NCBI RefSeq assembly: GCF_015546965.1
Contig: NZ_JADMUF010000004.1
Coordinates: 1-64,000 of the forward strand
Direction of reading: 5' to 3'
Origin: Collinsella aerofaciens
GTDB lineage: Bacteria > Actinomycetota > Coriobacteriia > Coriobacteriales > Coriobacteriaceae
DNA: 64,000 nt
Shown: one piece after another, positions 35,675 to 42,402 of the stretch
Numbering within the stretch: the stretch's first letter is position 1
Layout of the letters: every line of letters starts with the position of its first letter
Translations under genes and position numbers: made by a program
Notes under the pieces: generated by a model
The model's database searches: none
What the model was told of the DNA's origin: nothing
What the model saw: only the letters and a program-made list of their open reading frames with translations

Positions 35675-36304
35675 ATGCACGAACGCAAGGGCTTCTGGGA
35701 CAAGAATGCCAGTCGGTACGACCGTTTCATGCGAAAGGACCGGGCGGCGTATGAGAAGATGTATGAGCTGATCAGGCCGGTGGTGAAAGCAAAAACCGTG
35801 CTGGAGGTTGCCACCGGCACGGGGCTTATCGCAAAGAGCATCGTGAATGCGGCGGCGCACATCGAGGCTACGGACGCTTCTGCAAAGATGATCCTTGAAG
35901 CAAAACGGGACAATCAATCCGCAAAGTTACACTTTTCCGTACAAGATATGTTCTGCCTGCCCTATGCACAGAAGTCCTTCGAAGTGGTGATCGCGTCCAA
36001 CGCACTTCACATAGTGCCGCATCCGGAAAAGGCCCTGCAAGAAATCAGGCGGGTGCTGAAGGACGACGGCGTGCTCATCGCGCCAACCTTCACTCACGCG
36101 GGGAGCTCGGTTTCCGGCAAGGCAAAAGCCTTTTTCATGAGTATGGCGGGATTCCCCCTCCACAGCAGATGGACAAGCGAGGAATATCTACGTTTCCTGC
36201 GTCAAAACGGCTGGGCGGTGCAGAAAAGCGCGGTGCTGAAGGCCTCGTTCCCGTTGACCTATGCGGAATGCACGAAATCGGAGGGGCCAGATGTCGTTCT
36301 TTGA
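35675..36304 (+). CDS. Class I SAM-dependent methyltransferase
   Basis: The product is 209 aa. The ATG at 35675 (MHERKGFWDKNASRYDRFM) follows GGGGG at 8 bases; another in-frame ATG lies 6 bases earlier. The Rossmann core shows the SAM loop VLEVATGTGLIAKSI, the acidic residue in IEATDASAKM, and the methyltransferase-11 pattern SFEVVIASNALHIVPHPEKA. Its end overlaps the next methyltransferase start by 14 bases. The cluster lies behind an iron-box-like site, so iron-controlled expression is plausible. The substrate is unknown; similar methyltransferase sets accompany metal or metallophore transport genes, which are missing here. Confidence 0.85.
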   Translation: MHERKGFWDKNASRYDRFMRKDRAAYEKMYELIRPVVKAKTVLEVATGTGLIAKSIVNAAAHIEATDASAKMILEAKRDNQSAKLHFSVQDMFCLPYAQKSFEVVIASNALHIVPHPEKALQEIRRVLKDDGVLIAPTFTHAGSSVSGKAKAFFMSMAGFPLHSRWTSEEYLRFLRQNGWAVQKSAVLKASFPLTYAECTKSEGPDVVL

Positions 36305-36711
36305 AAACACCCGCAAGCCCGTGGGCCTCGGCGGAAAACTTATGGTTGCCATGATGAATCTGGGCCACAGCCCTGTGGCGCGGTGGGGACTTCGATTTCT
36401 ACGACTTGCGCCAAATGCCGAGGTGCTGGATTGCGGCTGCGGCGGCGGGGCGAACATAAAACGGCTGCTGAAAAATGCCCGCATGGCGTCGCCAAGGGCA
36501 TCGACTATTCGCCCGTCAGCGTGGAAAAGGCCAGAAAGCTCAACCGAATTGCAATTCAGGAGGGGCGTTGCGCCGTTCTGCAAGGCAGCGTGGCGGATAT
36601 GACGTTTGAGAACGCCAAGCGGGCATTTTTGCATCCATCCTGCACATGGCGATAGGCATGACGGTCATAGCGGCTGTGCTGGCGGCAATTATGACAGTTC
36701 TTATTCACTGA
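36291..36711 (+). pseudogene. Broken methyltransferase fused to the tail of a membrane protein gene
   Basis: The start is good (GGAGGGGCC then ATG at 36291): MSFFENTRKPVGLGGKLMVA, GLRFLRLAPNAEVLDCGCGG and GANIKRLLK. Near 36475 the frame breaks; the sense continues one frame away as CPHGVAKGIDYSPVSVEKAR and CAVLQGSVADMTFEN. The methyltransferase then ends abruptly at about 36615, and the following DNA reads, in another frame, GIFASILHMAIGMTVIAAVL and AAIMTVLIH-stop (36709-36711), the C-terminus of an integral membrane protein. At least one frameshift and one deletion are needed to explain this. Confidence 0.7.
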
Positions 36712-36722
36712 GGAAGAAACCT

Positions 36723-37553
36723 ATGAAATATAAAATTGAGAAAAACACCGTGCAGGAGACGCTGATCCTCCCGCTGTATTCCCGGAAGCTGTGTACGGAG
36801 CTGTACCCGAACCTTTACAGGGATGAAACAGCGGTTCGCCTGCTCGACCAGATCGACTACGACTTTTCAGAGGCAGAGAAAAACTCCCGCAGCCTGATGC
36901 AGCGCTTTGGTGCGCTGGAGGTGGCCATGCGGCAGAGTGATCTTGCTTTCGAGGTGCGGGATTACCTGAAAGGCCACCCCAATGCGGCGGTGGTCAATCT
37001 GGGCTGTGGGCTGGACAACACCGGCAGAACCTGCGACAACGGTAAATGCAAGATCTACAATCTGGACTTCCCGGATGTGATTGCCTTGCGGCAGCAGCTA
37101 CTGCCCGCCGGGGATCGAGAACAAAATATCCCCTGCGATCTGAAAGATACCGCATGGTTTGGCAAAATCGATGCCTCCGGCGGGGCGGTGCTCTTTGCCT
37201 CCGGGGTGTTCTATTACTTTCTAACCCAGCAGGTCCGGGAACTGGTCCAGGGGATGGCGGACGCTTTCCCCGGCGGTGTGCTGGTCTTTGATGCTGCCAA
37301 TCGAACGGCAGTAAAGATGATCGCAAAAACATGGCTTAAGACTGCAAAAATCAAGGATGTGGGGGCATATTTTGCGGTTTCGGATGCCGCCAAGGAAATC
37401 GGCACGTGGAACAGCCGTCTGCAGGTCACAAGTCGCGGCTATATGCTGGGTTACAACGATTTGAGAGACCCTTCTGTCAGCGGCTTTTTCCGGTTTCTCG
37501 CAAGGGTCGGTGACAACGGGATGAAAATGCAAATCGTGAAAATAAGATTTTGA
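36723..37553 (+). CDS. LCMT/PPM1-like SAM-dependent methyltransferase
   Basis: The product is 276 aa. The ATG at 36723 follows AGGAAG. The pattern matches leucine-carboxyl-methyltransferase-type enzymes: IEKNTVQETLILPLYSRKLC, AAVVNLGCGLDNTGRTCDNG for SAM binding, YNLDFPDVIALRQQLLPAGD and VLFASGVFYYFLTQQVREL. Bacterial members methylate small molecules, often polyketide-type or metallophore products, but the substrate here is unknown. It is the last rightward gene of the decayed cluster and probably survives intact. Translation may once have been coupled to the lost membrane protein whose tail ends 12 bp upstream. Confidence 0.82.
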   Translation: MKYKIEKNTVQETLILPLYSRKLCTELYPNLYRDETAVRLLDQIDYDFSEAEKNSRSLMQRFGALEVAMRQSDLAFEVRDYLKGHPNAAVVNLGCGLDNTGRTCDNGKCKIYNLDFPDVIALRQQLLPAGDREQNIPCDLKDTAWFGKIDASGGAVLFASGVFYYFLTQQVRELVQGMADAFPGGVLVFDAANRTAVKMIAKTWLKTAKIKDVGAYFAVSDAAKEIGTWNSRLQVTSRGYMLGYNDLRDPSVSGFFRFLARVGDNGMKMQIVKIRF

Positions 37554-37567
37554 GAGGCAAAAATGCA

Positions 37568-37615
37568 AAAGACGAGCGCTTCTTGCCGCCCAATTGGCAA
37601 GAAGCGCTCGTCTTT
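37568..37615. terminator. Strong bidirectional terminator
   Basis: Twenty-base perfect arms (37568-37587 and 37596-37615; core GACGAGCGCTTCTTGCC) around GCCCAATT, with A-rich and T-rich flanks. It separates the rightward methyltransferase from the leftward sugar operon. Confidence 0.9.
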
Positions 37616-37648
37616 CCTTAACGCGTTGTATGGCGGAGAGAGCGCAAG

Positions 37649-38533
37649 TTACGCGAGCGCCCTTCTTGCCAGCTCGGCCGCGCCGAGGATTCCTTGGTCG
37701 CCGCCGCAGCCCGGGGCGCAGATGTAGCTCTCCATGTCCTTAAGCTCGGCGGTCTGGATGTAGCCACCCAGATATTCGAGGGTCTTCTTGCGGACGATGC
37801 CGTAGAGCTGCTCCTGGTGCATCACGCCGCCGCCGAGGACGATGCGGCGAGGCGAGTACATGAGCACGAGGTTCGCGCACATCTGCCCCAGATAATCCCC
37901 CTCGAGCATCCACACCTCATCGTTGTCCGCGAGCTCGGCCGCGGGCTTTCCCCAGCGCGCGGCGATGGCGGGGCCGGAGGCGAGGCCCTCGAGGCAGCTC
38001 GCGTGGCTCGGGCAGACGCAGCGTCCTTCCTCGGTGGGACGGGTCCTTACCAGCATGTGGCCGGCCTCGGGGTGCAGCATGCCGTGAAGGAGCCTGCCCG
38101 CGCACATGACGCCCGCGCCCACGCCGGTGCCGATGGTCACGTAGACGGCGTCCTTGAGCCCCTTGCAGCAGCCGAAGACCGCTTCGCCGAGGCAGGCAAC
38201 GTTCACGTCCGTATCGTAGGCCACCGGAATCCCGAGGGCGTCGGCGAACGCGGCGCGAAGACCATAGCCTCGCCACGCGAGCTTGGGCGTTTGGAGGATG
38301 GAGCCGTAGCGCTCGTCGGCGGGGTCGACGCAGGTCGGGCCGAAGGCGCCGATGCCCAACGCGTCCACATCGCGAGCGGCGAACCACTCGATCATCTGCG
38401 GGACGGTCTCGGCGGGCGCAAGCGTCGGGGTCTCCATACGGTCGAGGACCTCGCCGTCGCCGGACACCACGGCACAGACCATCTTGGTCCCGCCGGCCTC
38501 GAGGGCGCCGAGCCTCATTTGCTTTTCGCTCAT
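37649..38533 (-). CDS. ROK-family sugar kinase, probably fructokinase
   Basis: The product is 294 aa. It shows the ATP loop ALEAGGTKMVCAVV, the sugar-binding and catalytic IPVAYDTDVNVACLGEAVFG, IGTGVGAGVM, and the ROK zinc motif HPEAGH...CVCPSHASCLEG. The order and length resemble GmuE/ScrK-like fructokinases. It would phosphorylate free sugar released in the cytoplasm by the neighbouring GH172 enzyme, most simply fructose to fructose 6-phosphate. It is the last gene of the leftward PTS/GH172 operon, 79 bp after the glycosidase. The sugar specificity is inferred from context. Confidence 0.85.
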   Translation of the reverse strand: MSEKQMRLGALEAGGTKMVCAVVSGDGEVLDRMETPTLAPAETVPQMIEWFAARDVDALGIGAFGPTCVDPADERYGSILQTPKLAWRGYGLRAAFADALGIPVAYDTDVNVACLGEAVFGCCKGLKDAVYVTIGTGVGAGVMCAGRLLHGMLHPEAGHMLVRTRPTEEGRCVCPSHASCLEGLASGPAIAARWGKPAAELADNDEVWMLEGDYLGQMCANLVLMYSPRRIVLGGGVMHQEQLYGIVRKKTLEYLGGYIQTAELKDMESYICAPGCGGDQGILGAAELARRALA

Positions 38534-38612
38534 GTGATCCTCCTTGCAAAGGGACGCCCGCAGTCATGGTCAACCGCGGGCGCCCATAACGTTGGCTTGT
38601 TTCGAGGCGACC

Positions 38613-39737
38613 CTACCTGGGCACGCGGTCCTGCCTTGCGGCAAACGGGGCGAGCACGGCGTGCGGCTCGCTTTGGTACCAGTAGGCGACGGTGGAGATG
38701 TCGTCCTCGCGCTCGTAGAGCTTGATGTCGTCGTTGCCGAGGTCCTGGAACGTCACGCGCAGGTCCTCCTTGAACGAGATCGGATCGGGAAGGTGCCACC
38801 TGTAGAGGCCGTGCCTGGGAAGCGCGTCGTCGTTGGTCGCGAGCATCGGGTTCGGGTTCGGCTTGCCCGCGCTGAAGCGGTCGCGCGTGGCGTCGCGCGT
38901 CGAGCGGTACGGGTAGCCGGCGAACAGCGTGTTGAAGCACTGCGCCTCGGGCAGCGCGTGGGGCGGCCTGTCGAGGAAGGCCCAGGCACCGCCGAAGTAG
39001 TCCTCGGCTCCCGTCGAGGTGACCGTGGGGAACTCCTCGTCGCCGTCGAGGAAGAACTTCATCTCGCCCTCGCCCCACCAATAGCGCTCCAGGGCGCACA
39101 GGGCCATGTAGGTGCCGACGTAGTAGCCCTTGCCACGCACGCCGTCGAGCACGGTGTAGTCAACGCCCCTGCGAGTGCTGCGCTCGCGGTTAAAGCGGGC
39201 GTGGAAGTACATGGCGTCGTCCGGCACGTCGGTGAGCGCGTAGTTGAACGTGTAGAAGATGTACTTAATGAACCCGGGGTGCTCGCTCGTAAGCGTGACC
39301 TTGGCGTGCTTCCTGAAGGGCATCTCGAAGTAGCAGTTCATGCCGCCCGTCGGGTTCACGCAGATGGGCATCGAGTTGACGATGGCGCGCTCACCGAAGC
39401 CGTTGCAGAAGAAGTCGCCGACAGGGCACTCGACCGAGGGGGTCTCCTCGTCGTCCCAGTAGAAGCGCAGCACGAGGTCGCGCATGACGAAGCTGCCGGC
39501 GGCGGTCTTGTCGGGGACGGTCATCCAGATGTGGCGGATGATGCCGGGGCCCTCGATGTCCGCGAGCGTGATGGTCTCGCCGGACTCAAGGGGCACGCAG
39601 CACGAGCCCTTGCGGCCGACGCCGAGGTGGCTGGCCGACATGGCGGCACGGCCCTTCTCGCCCGTGATGTTCTCGGGGGTGATGGCGCGGCTTTCCTCAC
39701 CGCCGTGCATCCACACGTCCTTAAGGAACTCTCTCAT
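38613..39737 (-). CDS. GH172 (DUF2961) glycoside hydrolase
   Basis: The product is 374 aa with no signal peptide, so it is cytoplasmic. Family features include ESGETITLADIEGPGIIRHI, WMTVPDK, VECPVGDFFCNGFGERAIVN, GMNCYFEMPFRKHAKVTLTS and TSTGAEDYFGGAWAF. Known GH172 enzymes act on alpha-fructofuranosides (for example difructose dianhydride I) and on D-arabinofuranosides, forming oligomeric jelly-roll assemblies. The gene lies between a mannose-family PTS and a sugar kinase, suggesting that an imported fructo-oligosaccharide or dianhydride, possibly phosphorylated, is cleaved inside the cell. The substrate is inferred. Confidence 0.85.
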   Translation of the reverse strand: MREFLKDVWMHGGEESRAITPENITGEKGRAAMSASHLGVGRKGSCCVPLESGETITLADIEGPGIIRHIWMTVPDKTAAGSFVMRDLVLRFYWDDEETPSVECPVGDFFCNGFGERAIVNSMPICVNPTGGMNCYFEMPFRKHAKVTLTSEHPGFIKYIFYTFNYALTDVPDDAMYFHARFNRERSTRRGVDYTVLDGVRGKGYYVGTYMALCALERYWWGEGEMKFFLDGDEEFPTVTSTGAEDYFGGAWAFLDRPPHALPEAQCFNTLFAGYPYRSTRDATRDRFSAGKPNPNPMLATNDDALPRHGLYRWHLPDPISFKEDLRVTFQDLGNDDIKLYEREDDISTVAYWYQSEPHAVLAPFAARQDRVPR

Positions 39738-39749
39738 CGTCGACCTCCT

Positions 39750-40148
39750 CTATTCGTCGTCTTCGCACTCGGCGGAACTGGCACCGTTCACGTAGACGAT
39801 CTGCTGGCGCGCCTCGTCGACGAGGGCGTCGAAGTCGAGTTTCTCGTCGGGGCGCGCGAGCGCGACCGTCATGGCGAGCGGGAGGTTGACACCCGCGATC
39901 ACGTGGATTCGGTCGGAGGCGAAGCGGGAGAAGCGCTGGTTCACGCTGCCGCCGAGCGCGTCGGTGAGGACGACGACCTCGTCAGTGCCCGAAAGAGCCG
40001 CCTCGACCGCCGCGTCGAGCCCCTCGCCGTTGTCGTTCACGTAGGCGCACACGGCGTTGACGGCGTCGCTCTTACCCGTAAGGAACTCGAGGGTGTCCTT
40101 GAAGCCCTGGGCGAGAAGGGAATGGCTCGCCACAACTATCTTTCTCAT
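39750..40148 (-). CDS. PTS EIIA component, mannose/fructose/sorbose family
   Basis: The product is 132 aa. MRKIVVASHSLLAQGF carries the phosphorylated His9, and VVVLTDALGGSVNQRF is the family's second signature (usually DLxGGSP). It takes phosphate from HPr and passes it to EIIB. It is a separate gene at the end of the PTS set, between EIID and GH172, and the 12-bp gap to the glycosidase gene argues for one transcript. Confidence 0.88.
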   Translation of the reverse strand: MRKIVVASHSLLAQGFKDTLEFLTGKSDAVNAVCAYVNDNGEGLDAAVEAALSGTDEVVVLTDALGGSVNQRFSRFASDRIHVIAGVNLPLAMTVALARPDEKLDFDALVDEARQQIVYVNGASSAECEDDE

Positions 40149-40174
40149 TGATTCACCAATCTCTTGGGTCGAAG

Positions 40175-41008
40175 CTAGGCGAGGATGCCAGCGGCGGAGG
40201 CGACCATCGCGAGGACGATCACCACGAGGATGAGGACCGTCATGCTCGCGTTCTTCTTGGTAAGAAGGTAATACGCGCTTCCCGTGATGGCGGCGGGGAT
40301 CATGGCAGGCAGGATCTTGTCGAGCAGCGGCTGAATCTCCATCGAGACGTCGCCGAAGCTGAAGCTAATCGGGCAGGTGACGCCGATGACCGAGGCGATG
40401 AGGCAGCCGACCACGGTGAGGCCGAGCACGGAGGCGGCGGCAGTGAGGTTGGGAAGCTTCTCGCTGAAGTCGGTGACGAGCTTCACGCCCTGCTTGTAGC
40501 CGAACTCGAGGGCGTGCATGCGGACCCAGAAGATGGCCAGGATGAGCGCGAACCAGATGCCGGCTCCCACGGGGTTGCCCTCGATGGCCATGTAGGCGGC
40601 GATGGAGCCCATGATGGTCGGGATCATGGTCATGAGCAGGGAGTCGCCGACGCCGGCGAGCGGTCCCATGGTGCCGATCTTCAGGTCTTGGACGGCGTCC
40701 GCCGCCGCTAGGCCGTCGCGTTCCTCCATGGCCACGCAGGCGCCAAGGATGATGGCGGCGAGCCAAGGCTGGGTATTGTAGTAGCGGAAGTGGTTGTTGA
40801 GCGCTTGCTTATAGTCCTCGTCGTTCGTGTAGATCTTCCTCAGGACCGGCGAGAGGGCGTAGGCGACTGAGGCGCCCTGCTGGGTCTGGTAGTTGAAGGT
40901 ACACACGCTCATGAGCCAGCGCCAGTTCGCGTTGCGCAGATCCTTCTTGGTGACCTTGTAGCCGGAGGGCTTGCCCTCGGCGACGGCGGTGATGTTCTCG
41001 TTTTCCAT
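40175..41008 (-). CDS. PTS EIID membrane component, mannose family
   Basis: The product is 277 aa. VTKKDLRNANWRWLMSVCTF and NYQTQQGASVAYALSPVLRK are the EIID opening. GTMGPLAGVGDSLLMTMIPT and GVKLVTDFSEKLPNLTAAAS are further signatures. Membrane helices lie mainly in the C-terminal half. Together with EIIC it forms the sugar channel. The start lies 2 bp after the EIIC stop. Confidence 0.92.
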   Translation of the reverse strand: MENENITAVAEGKPSGYKVTKKDLRNANWRWLMSVCTFNYQTQQGASVAYALSPVLRKIYTNDEDYKQALNNHFRYYNTQPWLAAIILGACVAMEERDGLAAADAVQDLKIGTMGPLAGVGDSLLMTMIPTIMGSIAAYMAIEGNPVGAGIWFALILAIFWVRMHALEFGYKQGVKLVTDFSEKLPNLTAAASVLGLTVVGCLIASVIGVTCPISFSFGDVSMEIQPLLDKILPAMIPAAITGSAYYLLTKKNASMTVLILVVIVLAMVASAAGILA

Positions 41009-41010
41009 GG

Positions 41011-41796
41011 TTACTCATCCTCTCCGATGAAGGCGTCTGCGGAAGCGTGGGCGGCGAGCTCGGTGTCCCTCTCGGCACGCTGGTAGAACGCGATCGCGAG
41101 GGCAACGCCGACGATGGCGGCGCCGATGATGGGCACGTTCAGGAAGGCCGAGAGGAAGAAGCCGGCGAGCAGGTACTGGAAGTACTTGCCAGTGGGCATG
41201 TAACGCAGCAGCATCGCGATGCCGACGGCCGGGAGCATCTTGCCGGCGAGGGTGAGGCCGGAGAGGAACCACTGGGGCATAACCTCGAGGAGCCAGTTGA
41301 CGGCGGGCTGGCCGAGGGTCACGGAGACAAAGACGGGCAGGGCGGCGCACAGGCCGAAGAGCACGGGGCAGACCCACAGGATGGCGTTCATCTGCTTGAA
41401 CTTGCCCTCGTCGCAGAACTTCTGGGACTTCTCGACGACGAAGCCGTTGAGGATCTTGACGATGACGTCGAGCTGGATGCCGAGCATGCCGACCGGCAGG
41501 CCGATGGCGAGGCCCGTGTCCGCGCCCAGGGTCACGCCGTAGGCGGTGGCGATGATGGCCATCGTGCCGTAGTCGGGAATCGACGAGCCGCCGAAGCCCG
41601 CGACGCCGAGCTGCATGAGCTGGATGGTGCCGCCGATGACGAGGCCGGTCTGCCAGTCGCCCATGACGACGCCGGTGATAAGGCCCCAGAAGACGGCATA
41701 GTTGACGAAGATCATCGGGATGCCGTAGTAGTCCACGTGCTTGATGAAGGCCAGCAGGGTCAAAAGGACGACCTGCAAGATAGTGAAGTTGACCAT
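41011..41796 (-). CDS. PTS EIIC membrane component, mannose family
   Basis: The product is 261 aa with many membrane helices. It shows the EIIC pattern VNYAVFWGLITGVVMGDWQT, GLVIGGTIQLMQLGVAGFGG and LPVGMLGIQLDVIVK. It forms the translocation pore with EIID and determines sugar choice together with EIIB. It is cotranscribed with EIIB (10 bp upstream) and EIID. Confidence 0.92.
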   Translation of the reverse strand: MVNFTILQVVLLTLLAFIKHVDYYGIPMIFVNYAVFWGLITGVVMGDWQTGLVIGGTIQLMQLGVAGFGGSSIPDYGTMAIIATAYGVTLGADTGLAIGLPVGMLGIQLDVIVKILNGFVVEKSQKFCDEGKFKQMNAILWVCPVLFGLCAALPVFVSVTLGQPAVNWLLEVMPQWFLSGLTLAGKMLPAVGIAMLLRYMPTGKYFQYLLAGFFLSAFLNVPIIGAAIVGVALAIAFYQRAERDTELAAHASADAFIGEDE

Positions 41797-41805
41797 GATC
41801 CCTCC

Positions 41806-42279
41806 TTAGATGAGGTCGGCGACGGAGACGGGCTTGTCGGCGGGCACGAACTGTGCCGTCACCTTGACGCCGCGGGCGATGAGCGCCTTGTAGCTCTGGA
41901 CGTTCTCGGCGGAGGCATAGGCGCGCTGGGTGAGCTGGACGCCGCCCTCCTTGACGAGCGAGCCGCCGACGATCAGCGACGGGAGCTCGATGCCCGACTC
42001 GACCAGGTGAAGGATCGTCTCGGGCTCCTTGGCGATGACAAAGACCTTCTCGCGGTCGTACTTGCCCGCCGCGAAGTTCTTGAGCGCGGTCTCCTCGGAG
42101 ATGATCGAGACGGCCATGCCCGCGGGGCGCGCCATCCTCATAGTGGACTTCAGGACCTCATCGCCGGCGACCTTGTCGTCGATGACCATGACTCGGGTCG
42201 CGCCCGACACCGGGGCCCACTGCGTCACGATGATGCCGTGAAGCAGGCGATTGTCGATTCGTGCCATAACAACACTCAT
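41806..42279 (-). CDS. PTS EIIB component, mannose/fructose/sorbose family
   Basis: The product is 157 aa. The ATG at 42279 follows AGGAG at 5 bases. MSVVMARIDNRLLHGIIVTQ has the phosphorylated His15 in the diagnostic DNRLLHG motif. ATRVMVIDDKVAGDEVLKST is the next conserved block. It transfers phosphate from EIIA to the incoming sugar. It is the first gene of the structural operon; the 123-bp gap to the regulator holds a CGGCGC/GCGCCG hairpin (42321-42343) and presumably the operon promoter. Confidence 0.92.
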   Translation of the reverse strand: MSVVMARIDNRLLHGIIVTQWAPVSGATRVMVIDDKVAGDEVLKSTMRMARPAGMAVSIISEETALKNFAAGKYDREKVFVIAKEPETILHLVESGIELPSLIVGGSLVKEGGVQLTQRAYASAENVQSYKALIARGVKVTAQFVPADKPVSVADLI

Positions 42280-42402
42280 GTTTGCTCCTATCAAATGAAG
42301 TTTTACGTTCGGTACTGCCTCGGCGCTATCCGGATTCGCGCCGGGCAAGGGGTTATCGGATTATTGAGGACGCGCAGTCAGCTTGCGGCGGCGCGGGGAA
42401 GG

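Noticed and set aside
38544-40151. A 535-codon rightward frame opposite the kinase, GH172 and EIIA genes.
   Set aside because: It spans three well-identified leftward genes and their boundaries, and reflects codon bias only.
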